A DNA stretch of 64,000 nt from an uncultured Blautia sp. (GTDB lineage Bacteria > Bacillota > Clostridia > Lachnospirales > Lachnospiraceae), in contig CAKRYE010000003.1 in assembly GCA_934426285.1 (NCBI GenBank), positions 1 to 64,000 of the forward strand, given 5' to 3'. Position numbers and translations under genes: made by a program. Positions within the stretch are counted from its first letter, which is position 1. The number at the start of each line of letters is the position of its first letter. Of the stretch, positions 43,213-51,802 are shown piece by piece. A model generated the notes under the pieces. That model worked only from the letters and a program-made list of their open reading frames with translations. It ran no database searches and was not told the DNA's origin.

Positions 43213-43213
43213 A

Positions 43214-43627
43214 TCAGCTGAGCTGTGCCTTTACCTTCTCCAGAATTTCCTCTTTTGCCTCATCAGTAAGAGTTCCCGGTGTCCATGTAATTCCTACAGA
43301 ATCTCCATTATATCTCGGAATCAGATGCATATGAAAATGGAACACTGTCTGTCCTGCACATTCTCCATTATTCTGCACAATATTAAAGCCGTCACAATGT
43401 AATGCATCAGTCATGACACGTGCCATTTTTTTTGCCAGGATCATTGCTTTTGCTGCCAGTTCGTCTGAAATCTCATAAATATTTGCGGCATGAGCCTTTG
43501 GCAGGATCAGTGCATGTCCCTTACTTGCAGGGCCCAGATCCAGAATCACTCTGAAATTCTCATCCTCATAAAGAGTTGCTGCCGGAATTTCTCCACCGGC
43601 GATTTTACAGAAAATACAATTATCCAT
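43214..43627 (-). CDS. HIT family nucleotide-binding protein
   Basis: This 137-residue protein has the histidine triad FHFHMHLIP near residues 101-109 and the CIFCKIAGGEIP start with a zinc CxxC. HIT hydrolases of the Hint type cleave adenosine phosphoramidates and related nucleotides. The FNIVQNNGECAGQ segment is typical. It leads a two-gene unit with the ECF sigma factor gene. Confidence 0.93.
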   Translation of the reverse strand: MDNCIFCKIAGGEIPAATLYEDENFRVILDLGPASKGHALILPKAHAANIYEISDELAAKAMILAKKMARVMTDALHCDGFNIVQNNGECAGQTVFHFHMHLIPRYNGDSVGITWTPGTLTDEAKEEILEKVKAQLS

Positions 43628-43740
43628 TTTTAATTCCTTCTTTCTATTTTTCTGTGTCGATTTTGTACGAATTTTCCACTGCGAAACAGATTGCGAAGCT
43701 TAGGTCTGCAATGATACACTTTTTTCTGAGGTGATCATAT

Positions 43741-44421
43741 ATGCAGACAGAAACTATACAAGAGTCAGCAAAATTAAAACAGAATTTTCAGTTCACACTT
43801 TCCAGGCTCGGACATGAAATCCGTAATCCCATAGCCCTCATAAGCAGCGAACTTCAGCTCATGGCCTCTTCCCATCCGGAAGTATGCCGGTTTGAACAAT
43901 GGGATGATCTCATGGACAATCTGGATTACATAAAAGAGCTGTTAAATGAGCTGTCAGATTTCAGTCATTCAGGAACGGTCTCCCTTACCCCGGTAAATAT
44001 CACAGAATTTCTCAGTACAATCATCGCCTGTGAAAAACATACACTGGATTATCTGGGCATCACTCTGGAAACTCATCTGGAGCCCATCTCCTCTCCTGTA
44101 CTGATTGATCGTATAAAAATGCGTCAGGCTCTGCTGAATCTCTTTCGGAATGCCTGCGAAGCTATAGCAGTACCAAGAGGCAAAATTATTGTCCGCCTGA
44201 CAAGAGCTGATGATTGTATCTGTATCTCTGTGGCAGATAACGGATGCGGAATGACCAGAGAACAAATGCAGAAAATTTTTACACCCTTTGTCACCTACAA
44301 GCCATCCGGCACTGGTCTCGGCCTGGCAGTGACAAAGGAAATCATCACTGCACATCACGGAAATCTGACCGTAGACAGCGCCCCAGGACAGGGCTCTGTC
44401 TTTAGCATTTTCCTAAAATAA
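43741..44421 (+). CDS. Soluble orphan histidine kinase
   Basis: This 226-residue kinase has a HisKA-type helix with LGHEIRNPIALISSE (H25 phosphoacceptor) and an HATPase domain: N box NLFRNACEAI, G1 box DNGCGM, F box FTPFVTY and G2 box GTGLGLAV. There is no sensor, PAS or membrane domain, so it must sense through partners or transfer phosphate within a relay. Sporulation kinases share the HEIRNP motif, so a Spo0 phosphorelay role is possible. No response regulator is adjacent. GAGGTGA precedes the ATG. Its end overlaps the rhomboid gene by 9 bases. Confidence 0.85.
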   Translation: MQTETIQESAKLKQNFQFTLSRLGHEIRNPIALISSELQLMASSHPEVCRFEQWDDLMDNLDYIKELLNELSDFSHSGTVSLTPVNITEFLSTIIACEKHTLDYLGITLETHLEPISSPVLIDRIKMRQALLNLFRNACEAIAVPRGKIIVRLTRADDCICISVADNGCGMTREQMQKIFTPFVTYKPSGTGLGLAVTKEIITAHHGNLTVDSAPGQGSVFSIFLK

Positions 44422-45021
44422 ATCCTCATTATTCCGAAGTTTTTTTCCCGGATGATACAAAAGCATGCATAAGAGAAAGCCACAGATCATACCACCCACA
44501 TGAGCCGCATTATCCACTCCCTCACTGGCAAATCCAAAGTAAAGAGAGAATACAGTCATAATAAGGATCTGCCTGAGGGAAAGATCCTCCAGCCTTCCTC
44601 TGCCCCGGATCACTGCATAAACCATGGCTCCCATCACTGCAAAAACAGCGCCGGAAGCTCCTGCTGAAATGCTGAACTCTCCGGTACGCATTTCCAGGAA
44701 CATACTAAGGATATTCCCTCCGATTCCACCCAGAAGATAGATCAACAGATATTTAATCCGGCCGGCCGTACGCTCCATGCGCCCACCCAGTACAAATAAT
44801 ACCAGCATATTATTCCCCAGATGTCTCGGTCCAAAATGAAGAAACATACTGGTAAACAATCTGTAGAACTCTCCATTGATCACTGCAGGCGTATACGCAG
44901 CCCCACACTGAAGCATATGTCCGGTGTTTTCTGTTCCTCCGGTAAATTCTACAACCAGAAAAACCAGTACATTAACAAGGATCAGAAATACTGTCACCGG
45001 TTCTTTTTTCAATTCTTCCAC
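44413..45021 (-). CDS. Rhomboid family intramembrane serine protease
   Basis: This 202-residue protein has six predicted membrane helices. The catalytic pair is visible: GASGAVFA (Ser about 123) and DNAAHVGG (His about 174), with the L1-loop GGRMER and the HFGPRHLGNNMLVL segment. Rhomboids cut membrane helices inside the bilayer. The GTG at 45021 is chosen because AGAGG lies 6 bases upstream; an ATG at 45069 has no site. It is the last minus-strand gene of the Tad region, 129 bases after the FHA gene. Processing of Tad components is a guess. Confidence 0.87.
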   Translation of the reverse strand: MEELKKEPVTVFLILVNVLVFLVVEFTGGTENTGHMLQCGAAYTPAVINGEFYRLFTSMFLHFGPRHLGNNMLVLFVLGGRMERTAGRIKYLLIYLLGGIGGNILSMFLEMRTGEFSISAGASGAVFAVMGAMVYAVIRGRGRLEDLSLRQILIMTVFSLYFGFASEGVDNAAHVGGMICGFLLCMLLYHPGKKLRNNEDLF

Positions 45022-45150
45022 ACCAGACCTCTTTTCATCCTGTTTTATCCTGCTGTCACAGCAATTCATAAATATCAGATCAGGGAGCAGATATCTTACA
45101 TCCCTTCCCTCATCATATAAATTGTATCAAAAAATCCTGATTTTTCAATC

Positions 45151-46512
45151 TTATTTCAAAAATATATATCTTGCCTGGGCAAAATCTACCTCATCCTCTT
45201 CCTGCAGCCGATATTCTTCCTCAGGGAGCAGAAGTCTTCCGTTCACAATCGTCCCGTTTCTGGAATTCATGTCAGATAAATAATATTCTTCCTCTCTTTT
45301 CCTTATTTTGGCATGAATCCGGCTTACTGTCGGCAGATCGATCACTGCATCACAGGCGTTTTCCAGTTTTCCTATCACTGTCAGTTCCTCCTGCAGATAG
45401 ATAGGAGCCAGTTCCCCGGGTTCTCTGCTCACCAGACTTGCCGGTCCCGAAACAACTCCTGCGGACAGCACCACCGTCTCACCAAAATCCTCTTCTCTTT
45501 CCCTGTGCGGACTTTTCTTCTCCATCATGGTTTTTATAGAATCCTCCGAGCCCTCCTGCAGTATCTCGTTTACCGGCGGCCGGACAAACGTTTCCGATAA
45601 CTGCGGCTTTTCCCTGCTCTCCCTCTGTGGTTGTTTATAAACAGCTTTTGCCTTTCGGATGATCACTACAGCCAGCATAATCCCACCCATTCCTGCCAGT
45701 ACAATACCCAAAAGAACACTTATATCCTGATGAGGAAGATATCCTCCGGAAATCGCTATGGTAACACCTGCCAGAGCCAGCAATATCAAAGCAAATACAG
45801 TCACTTTTTTTCCAAATAATTTATGGCTGTCTGTTTTTTCTGCCTTGTCTTCCCGCCAGAAATTTTCCGACATTTCAGATGACTGCATAAGGTTTTCTTC
45901 CCCGGTTTCCTGTACAGATATTTCCCGGGAATCTTTTTTTGTTTCTGTCTTTATTTCCTCTTTATTATCCTGTTTACGATATAACTCTTCTTTAATGTGT
46001 TCCAAATGAAAGCTGTTTTCCATAGTTCTTCTGTAAACACCATACCCAAGGATCACAGCCTCACCATCTTCATGGTCAATCTTCGGCAGTATATACTCCG
46101 TCAACAGCTGAAACTGTTCCTTAATATCTTTGTCGTATCCCGGCATCAGGCAGAAAAAAAGCTCTTTTTTCTCACAGTCTGCAAAAATATACTGCGGCTT
46201 CAGAACCAGCTGTGCAGGGTTGATAAGGTATTCTGCAGCTTCCTCCATAACTCTGACAAATCCTCCAAAAATCAGCTGAAGATCTTCAATTCCCAGTTTT
46301 TTCTCTTCATATAAGGTGCTGACCGCCTGTTTTGAGGTGATATCAAAATACATCATAAATTTCCCATCCACACCCTGAATCCTGCATTTCAGAAGAGAAG
46401 GTATAATATTCCCCACCAGCATACGAACCTGATAAGAATCTGTATTAATATCTTTCTCACCATATAGAATCAGATAGTTATGATTCATATCTCTTTTATA
46501 TTCTGCTTTCAC
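45151..46512 (-). CDS. DUF6382 and FHA domain membrane protein of the Tad locus
   Basis: This 453-residue protein has an N-terminal DUF6382-type domain (residues 1-165, with YLILYGEKDINTDSYQVRML), a charged linker, two membrane helices (about 230-250 and 255-276), another linker, and a C-terminal FHA domain (about 365-453). The FHA core is visible: TVIGK, SRIHAKI and DMNSRNGTIVNG, which bind phosphothreonine. Such proteins often sit with pilus or secretion systems. No Ser/Thr kinase is in the window. The GTG at 46512 follows GGGGAG at the end of the TadE gene; a TTG 7 codons earlier is less likely. Confidence 0.85.
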   Translation of the reverse strand: MKAEYKRDMNHNYLILYGEKDINTDSYQVRMLVGNIIPSLLKCRIQGVDGKFMMYFDITSKQAVSTLYEEKKLGIEDLQLIFGGFVRVMEEAAEYLINPAQLVLKPQYIFADCEKKELFFCLMPGYDKDIKEQFQLLTEYILPKIDHEDGEAVILGYGVYRRTMENSFHLEHIKEELYRKQDNKEEIKTETKKDSREISVQETGEENLMQSSEMSENFWREDKAEKTDSHKLFGKKVTVFALILLALAGVTIAISGGYLPHQDISVLLGIVLAGMGGIMLAVVIIRKAKAVYKQPQRESREKPQLSETFVRPPVNEILQEGSEDSIKTMMEKKSPHREREEDFGETVVLSAGVVSGPASLVSREPGELAPIYLQEELTVIGKLENACDAVIDLPTVSRIHAKIRKREEEYYLSDMNSRNGTIVNGRLLLPEEEYRLQEEDEVDFAQARYIFLK

Positions 46513-46513
46513 C

Positions 46514-46957
46514 TTACTCCCCCGTTCCTTCAAGTACCGCTTTTGCAGCTCTGATCTTACGGATATGACTTACAGGATCTATGATTTCGGCTTTGCCCTC
46601 TGTTCTCATATGCCAGTTCAGCCCTCCATAAACAGATATTGTATCCAGATCATAGGTAACCTGTACTTCCTTTCCCACATTGGTCTGAGTTGTCAGGTTT
46701 TCCGCTCCGAAAAATCCAGTACTTCCCAATTTCTCACTGCACATCCTGGCAGTCTCATATACCTGTCCGTTTTTCTTATTTCCTTCCATGCTCCCGCTCA
46801 ACGCAGATTCATAGGCAGCCGCTGTGAGCCATGCTCTGTTATGGACAAAAAAGCTCAGATAAATCGTGTCAAAAAGTACCAGCAGAATTAAAGGCATAAT
46901 GCATGCAGCTTCCACTGTAAAGCTTCCCTTTTTTATCTTTTTTATCTTTTCCACCAT
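46514..46957 (-). CDS. TadE-like minor pilin
   Basis: This 147-residue protein has a short basic N-terminus, then KGSFTVEAACIMPLILLVLFDTIYLSFF (residues 10-37), the pilin-like helix with the conserved Glu of TadE. The rest is an outside domain with few landmarks. TadE-type pseudopilins prime or modify Flp pili. It lies 4 bases after the A24 peptidase gene and 1 base before the FHA gene, so it is part of the operon. The FTVEA segment suggests prepilin-type processing. Confidence 0.85.
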   Translation of the reverse strand: MVEKIKKIKKGSFTVEAACIMPLILLVLFDTIYLSFFVHNRAWLTAAAYESALSGSMEGNKKNGQVYETARMCSEKLGSTGFFGAENLTTQTNVGKEVQVTYDLDTISVYGGLNWHMRTEGKAEIIDPVSHIRKIRAAKAVLEGTGE

Positions 46958-46961
46958 ATTC

Positions 46962-47378
46962 CTACCTCCACAAAAACAATTTTCCCAGATATCCCAGCAT
47001 CAGAAAAGGTACAAATGGAATTTCTGTATTTCCTTTTTTACGAAATAACCACAGCAGAATGCCTGCCCATGCCGCGCTGATCAACATAGCTGCAAACAGC
47101 ATGGAAAAAAATTCTTCAGGCATCAGGACTGTGCCCAGAGCAAGCAGAATCCATCCGTCCCCCATTCCCATAGATCCTCCGGTAATGACACTTATTCCAA
47201 GAAAACAAACACCTGTCATTATGGGCAGAAGCCGTTCTATAGAAACGGTTCCCCTGTACACAGTCCAGATCATTCCCGCTGCCGCCAGCATGGCAGCCAG
47301 TACCAGTGATATTTCTCTTTTTTTAATATCCATCCAGGAATTCAGGCCCAAAAAGACCAGCACGCAAAACTCTCTCAC
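46962..47378 (-). CDS. A24 family prepilin peptidase, short (second in the locus)
   Basis: This 138-residue protein has four or five membrane helices and the two aspartates of A24 peptidases: SWMDIKKREI (D17) and GMGDGW (D74). It lacks the N-terminal methylase half, as do other TadV/CpaA-type peptidases. It would cleave leader peptides of pilins or pseudopilins. It differs in sequence from the A24 peptidase at the head of the operon. It lies 87 bases after the TadE-like Cys-rich gene. Confidence 0.85.
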   Translation of the reverse strand: MREFCVLVFLGLNSWMDIKKREISLVLAAMLAAAGMIWTVYRGTVSIERLLPIMTGVCFLGISVITGGSMGMGDGWILLALGTVLMPEEFFSMLFAAMLISAAWAGILLWLFRKKGNTEIPFVPFLMLGYLGKLFLWR

Positions 47379-47465
47379 AATTCCGTCTCATCTCCCATCA
47401 TTTATAACTATTCTCTCAGATATGACTTATGTCTCCCTCAGATCTGTCTCTGCAGTCTGTCAGTT

Positions 47466-48305
47466 TCAGCCGCACCTGCTGCAGCATTTCATCCCTGAAG
47501 TTTCCGTTTCCTTCACCATCCGGACTGTACGCTTTAAGCCACTACATGTCTCCAGGTTATGATAATGATTTCCCTGCTCTGTAACAAAAACCACACCTGC
47601 AGGCTTTTGATTTCTACTGCAGGTCTCACAGGCAGTATAGTGTTCTCCATATTGATTATTTGCAGCCAAAACAGAAGTACCGGGAATCTGTTTTAACGAA
47701 ACATTCAGATAACTGCAACCGGGATCCTTATGATATACACTTCCGGATTCTGTAATATAAACCATCTTTTCCGGGATACTTTCATTTCCACTGTCCCCTT
47801 CAAAAGTTCTCCCTGTCCAGGCATGCACTTTTACATGATTGTAAATCACAACTTTGGGCAGGGGAACCAGACCGCCAAAGGGCTCATAGCTGTAAATATC
47901 CGGCAGAGTGATATCCTCTGCACTGCTTTCTCCTGTAAGGTACGCATACATTCCGGCCTGTTTCGCCTTTGTACATAACTGACTAAGATGCTCCGTCTGC
48001 ACCTTATAGATATCCATAAAGCAGATCATGGTCAATATTCCCATAAAAAACAGTGGTAATACAAATGCAGTCTCAACTGCCAGACTGGCCCTGCGCCAGC
48101 CAGAGATGCAAAAAGATGCCTTTACAGAAAGCTCACATCTTTTTTTCGGGGGGAAAAAGAACAGATTTGTACGAAAACTTAGAGAGCGGTTTCTCCTTTC
48201 ATAGATTATTTCTTTTTTCAGAACATTTCTTATACTTAGTTTATTTCTTTTTTTCTTCTTTTCTTTCTGTAAAAGCACCTTTTTGCACCTCTTTTCACTA
48301 TTCAT
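47466..48305 (-). CDS. TadE-like protein with two C-terminal Cys/His knuckles
   Basis: This 279-residue protein has a long basic N-terminus (1-70), then a pilin-like helix (74-98, RRASLAVETAFVLPLFFMGIL) and an outside domain. The C-terminus has two related motifs. The first is YITESGSVYHKDPGC with CETC (H192, C197, C226, C229). The second is FVTEQGNHYHNLETC with CCSRC (H249, C254, C275, C278). Each gives a plausible HCCC metal site; oxidised disulphides are an alternative. The ATG overlaps the DUF5702 stop by 8 bases. The unusually long N-terminus leaves the start somewhat uncertain. Family beyond TadE-like is unknown. Confidence 0.75.
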   Translation of the reverse strand: MNSEKRCKKVLLQKEKKKKRNKLSIRNVLKKEIIYERRNRSLSFRTNLFFFPPKKRCELSVKASFCISGWRRASLAVETAFVLPLFFMGILTMICFMDIYKVQTEHLSQLCTKAKQAGMYAYLTGESSAEDITLPDIYSYEPFGGLVPLPKVVIYNHVKVHAWTGRTFEGDSGNESIPEKMVYITESGSVYHKDPGCSYLNVSLKQIPGTSVLAANNQYGEHYTACETCSRNQKPAGVVFVTEQGNHYHNLETCSGLKRTVRMVKETETSGMKCCSRCG

Positions 48306-49734
48306 AGCAATATTGACGTATCACCTGAAAATCTTTCTTTTTATTTGCTTTCACATCAGCAAACGCTTCCAGTGCCACAATGCAGGAATCCATACAGAAA
48401 TTCCTTCTTCCTTTCTCCCGGATCGTATTCTCGATCATATCCATAGCACGCATTACCTTTTTTTCTTTGGATACTGTCAAAACCAACACCTGCAGATAAT
48501 CTTTATAAGACATTCCCTTCTCGTCATTTCTCCGCATAGAATCCAGTCCTTCCATAAGATCAGGAAGGTTTTCCAATGAAATCTGCCAGTCCCCAGAGGA
48601 TTTTACCAGCGGGATCCTTCCCCCTGCAAACAATTCCCTGACATCCAGTACGCTTTCCGCAAAAGCCCAGCACAAAATCAGGGCTGCCTCAATAATTACA
48701 GCTGCCGGCGGAACCAGAAATCCTGACGCAATGGCTGTTGCCAGCGCCTGAGCCTCTGATCTTTTCACATTATCCGCCATTAAACATGCAAAATTCACTC
48801 CTTCCCGGATAAATAATAATTTAGATGCTACTGCTTTCAGATTGTCCTCGTCACTGTCTTTTCCTCCGAAAATATATTCCATCTGATATGCCAGTCCGGC
48901 CGAAGAAGGCTCTGCATAGCTTCCCAGATGCTCCATAAGATACTGCTGAAAAAGGACTTCTGAAGTATAACCGTTTTCAGTTGTCATTCCATCTGGCATC
49001 TCCAGCCCCTGCTGCAGACCTCGCCCGGAAACAAGAGTTCCTTTCTCAATCTCCTTTGTTGACAGCCCATTTCCACCTGGCAGTACTAATTCCAGGACTC
49101 CCCTTTTCATAATTCTTTTCATAATAGTGATGGGATTTTTTGCAGGTGGAGCCTGTGGAACAACCTGCGCTTCTTCAGCCGCCTGCTGACTTTTTTCAGA
49201 CGCCTGATTCATCTCTGAATCATATCGATCAATGGACCCTTTTGATTGTGCCTGATTTGCAGACTGATCTGCCTGAGCTGTTTTTTCCTGTCTTTCTGAC
49301 ATTCTGCCAAGGAGGAGCTGTATCCCCTGACTTCCCAGTGTTTCCTGCATATACCCTACAATCTGCTGATAAAATGCTTCTCCGTTCTGATCTGTCAGCA
49401 GCCGATATCCTGTCAATCCGCTTTGACATAGTGTAAGCTTCTGACTGTTCTGCTTCAATACAGGATTCATATAAGCTTCCAGTTCATCGCAGACAGCAGC
49501 CAGATTCAGTTGCCCACCTCCTCTGGAACCATCCAGGGCAAACAGATCATAATCTGTCAGCAGCTCTTTATCATATTGTCCAAATAATGAATATAATCCA
49601 ATATCCATACCATTAAGGATCTGTGTTCTGGCTGATGCCATACGTACTGACTCAATACTTGCACATATCAGTGACAACAACAGACTGAGGATCAATGTCA
49701 GAAAAACGGTAACGCTTCCTTTTTTTCTCATCAC
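48298..49734 (-). CDS. DUF5702 protein of the Tad locus
   Basis: This 478-residue protein begins MMRKKGSVTVFLTLILSLLLSLICASIESVR, a pilin-like first helix, followed by a large outside domain and a hydrophobic segment near 345-375. The start matches DUF5702, a family found with Tad genes in Clostridia and akin to TadG in position. It contains a Gln/Ala-rich stretch (about 150-200). Function is unknown; a minor pilin or surface anchor is likely. It follows the pilin gene by 28 bases. Confidence 0.8.
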   Translation of the reverse strand: MMRKKGSVTVFLTLILSLLLSLICASIESVRMASARTQILNGMDIGLYSLFGQYDKELLTDYDLFALDGSRGGGQLNLAAVCDELEAYMNPVLKQNSQKLTLCQSGLTGYRLLTDQNGEAFYQQIVGYMQETLGSQGIQLLLGRMSERQEKTAQADQSANQAQSKGSIDRYDSEMNQASEKSQQAAEEAQVVPQAPPAKNPITIMKRIMKRGVLELVLPGGNGLSTKEIEKGTLVSGRGLQQGLEMPDGMTTENGYTSEVLFQQYLMEHLGSYAEPSSAGLAYQMEYIFGGKDSDEDNLKAVASKLLFIREGVNFACLMADNVKRSEAQALATAIASGFLVPPAAVIIEAALILCWAFAESVLDVRELFAGGRIPLVKSSGDWQISLENLPDLMEGLDSMRRNDEKGMSYKDYLQVLVLTVSKEKKVMRAMDMIENTIREKGRRNFCMDSCIVALEAFADVKANKKKDFQVIRQYCYE

Positions 49735-49762
49735 AGAAAATACACCTCCTCCTTGCTGTACA

Positions 49763-49942
49763 TCAGATTGAATTACTTTGTTTCGCTATCTTTGAAAGAA
49801 GGCTGTTTACCAGATTTGTGATCTGCTCTTTAAATATAATTACAAGGCCGATCAGCACCACCAGTATGAGTATAATTTCTACTACACCCACTGCATCCTC
49901 TTCCTTAATAAAATCCCATACCCTTTCATTCAGTTTCTTCAT
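49763..49942 (-). CDS. Flp-like type IVb pilin
   Basis: This small protein of about 59 residues reads MKKLNERVWDFIKEEDAVGVVEIILILVV at the start: a charged leader, then a hydrophobic helix with a conserved Glu and a short amphipathic tail. That is the Flp1/type IVb pilin layout, and it sits between TadC and DUF5702. It is probably the major fibre subunit. The ATG at 49942 has GGAGG about 12 bases upstream; a frame to 50002 would add an unlikely Arg-rich leader that overlaps tadC. Confidence 0.8.
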   Translation of the reverse strand: MKKLNERVWDFIKEEDAVGVVEIILILVVLIGLVIIFKEQITNLVNSLLSKIAKQSNSI

Positions 49943-49988
49943 TTCTCTACTCTTCCTCCGTCTTTCTGCGGGCATCGCCCTCTGCTTC

Positions 49989-51029
49989 CTACGCACCTCC
50001 ATAAAAAGAAAGAAATGCCGGAATCATCACGATCGCCATTACTACAATCAACATCAGCATCATAGGAAACAACAGCTTAGTTGCAGCCGCCTCTCCCAGC
50101 ACTCTGGCCTTTCGTTTACGTTCCTCCCAGGCTTCCACAGACTCCCGTTCCAGCATATCTGCCATCTGACGGCTTCCTTTCTGCAGATTTTGGATCAGCA
50201 GCGTAGCCAGAGTTTTATATTTTACCTGTCCACATCTTTCTCCAAATCTTCGATAAGCTTCTCCCTCGGAGACACCGCTTTCCATCTCATAACAGACTAC
50301 ACGGATTTCCTCATAAGCTGCCCTTTTTATAGATTTTTTCTTTCTTCCGTAATCCAGGGCGATTTTCTGGAATGCTTTTCTGACTGTCATTCCCGCCTGT
50401 ACCAGCAATGTAAATTTCATGATCAGCCCCGGATAATCCATCAAAAGCTCCTCCTGTCTTTTCTGGAGCTGAACCTGTTCTTCTCTGCCTTTCATTACAA
50501 GCACTATCATAGCAGCAATCAGAAATATTCCTGTCAGCATTTTCCCGGACGTATCAGCAGGGCTTATCCACTGAAGCTTTTTCCCGTTCCACTGCTCTGG
50601 CAGGTAATAATAATCAGGATCTCTCTTTTCTTCATTATAACGGGCAATTTCTTCCATGATATCCTTCTGTTCCTGCTCCTTTGCTGTCAGCTTCTGAGTC
50701 TGTTCCTGTTCTTCCTGTTCCTGTACCTCTTTCTCCGGTATCTGTACATACAGGGTGCCTGTCTTTTCTCCATCCACGGATACCACAAACTTCTTCTCAT
50801 ATGATCCCGTATCCTCCTTTTCCAGTCGATATCCCCGTGAATACACCTGTTCACCGCTTCCGGCTGTAAGCATCATCCCCAGAAGATTGCCTGCAACGGC
50901 TACCATTGTGAATAGCCTGATTCCTTCTTTTCCGCCAATTCCGGAAGAAGGGATCCACTTCATTCTCCACCCCAGCAGCAGAAGCAGAATAATAACAAAT
51001 ATAACAATATGTACCCACATCTCTGTCAT
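49989..51029 (-). CDS. TadC-like type II/IV secretion inner membrane protein with extra outside domain
   Basis: The second half of this 346-residue protein (about 190-340) is a T2SSF domain: a FTLLVQAGMTVRKAFQKI segment, then GVSEGEAYRRFGERCG and a C-terminal helix. The first half is unusual. It has two membrane helices (4-22, 38-57), a Glu/Gln-rich region of about 100 residues that should face outside, and a third helix (163-181). Typical TadC lacks such a domain. It ends 46 bases before the pilin gene and starts at the TadB stop. Part of the pilus assembly platform. Confidence 0.85.
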   Translation of the reverse strand: MTEMWVHIVIFVIILLLLLGWRMKWIPSSGIGGKEGIRLFTMVAVAGNLLGMMLTAGSGEQVYSRGYRLEKEDTGSYEKKFVVSVDGEKTGTLYVQIPEKEVQEQEEQEQTQKLTAKEQEQKDIMEEIARYNEEKRDPDYYYLPEQWNGKKLQWISPADTSGKMLTGIFLIAAMIVLVMKGREEQVQLQKRQEELLMDYPGLIMKFTLLVQAGMTVRKAFQKIALDYGRKKKSIKRAAYEEIRVVCYEMESGVSEGEAYRRFGERCGQVKYKTLATLLIQNLQKGSRQMADMLERESVEAWEERKRKARVLGEAAATKLLFPMMLMLIVVMAIVMIPAFLSFYGGA

Positions 51030-51802
51030 TACACCTCAATATCCACGATTTTTCTGCCCATCCAATATGCAGCAGCATAAATAGCAAGGCAGATACTCAT
51101 AGCGGCAATTCCAAAGGGATTTCCATAAAGAACACTTAAAAAACCAGGGGAAGTCATCTGAAGATATACAATGATTCCCGCAGGCATCAGGCTCATGATC
51201 ATCTGTTCCGATTTCTTTGCAGCCAGCGTAGCTTCTATTTCTTTTTTTACATCAATCTTATCTCCCAGCATCCTGGACACCTTTTGCAGTACCTGATTCA
51301 TATCTCCGCCTGTGCGCTTGGCTGTGTAAAAAACAGATGCAAAATTCTCAATATCTTCTACCTGGCTCCGCTCTCCAAAATCCAGAAACAGCTCCTCCAG
51401 AGGTACACTGACATGCTGCTGGCTTTCAATATAGCGAAACTCTTCTACCACATCTGCACCCCTGCCATAAAGCCGTTCCAGATCCCGGGTACAGGCTTTC
51501 ACCGCACTTTCCACAGAATATCCGGCATGAACTGCCACACTTAAAGATGTCAGTGCATCTTTAAACTGATAATTCAACCTTTTCCGCCTCTCCCGGATCA
51601 GCCGGTTCTGCTGCCATTTCAGATAAAGCAGACTCACTGGCACCATAAGCACAAGCAGCCACACACTTCTGTAAAACAGATAATCTACTGCCATACATAA
51701 AGCAGCTGCCTGTCCCAGATATTTCACACTCTCTTTCAATGAAAAATGATAATGATCATAATCCTTCTTTGCATAGCTTTGTTCTTTTCTTTTCCCTTTC
51801 AT
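51029..51802 (-). CDS. TadB-like type II/IV secretion inner membrane protein
   Basis: This 257-residue protein has two N-terminal helices (about 28-62), a T2SSF domain (about 80-200, with LTSLSVAVHAGYSVESAVKAC and AKRTGGDMNQVLQKVS), and two C-terminal helices. TadB and TadC form the inner membrane platform that TadA drives. The start overlaps the TadA stop by 4 bases and the stop shares a base with the TadC start, so the genes are tightly coupled. Confidence 0.9.
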   Translation of the reverse strand: MKGKRKEQSYAKKDYDHYHFSLKESVKYLGQAAALCMAVDYLFYRSVWLLVLMVPVSLLYLKWQQNRLIRERRKRLNYQFKDALTSLSVAVHAGYSVESAVKACTRDLERLYGRGADVVEEFRYIESQQHVSVPLEELFLDFGERSQVEDIENFASVFYTAKRTGGDMNQVLQKVSRMLGDKIDVKKEIEATLAAKKSEQMIMSLMPAGIIVYLQMTSPGFLSVLYGNPFGIAAMSICLAIYAAAYWMGRKIVDIEV

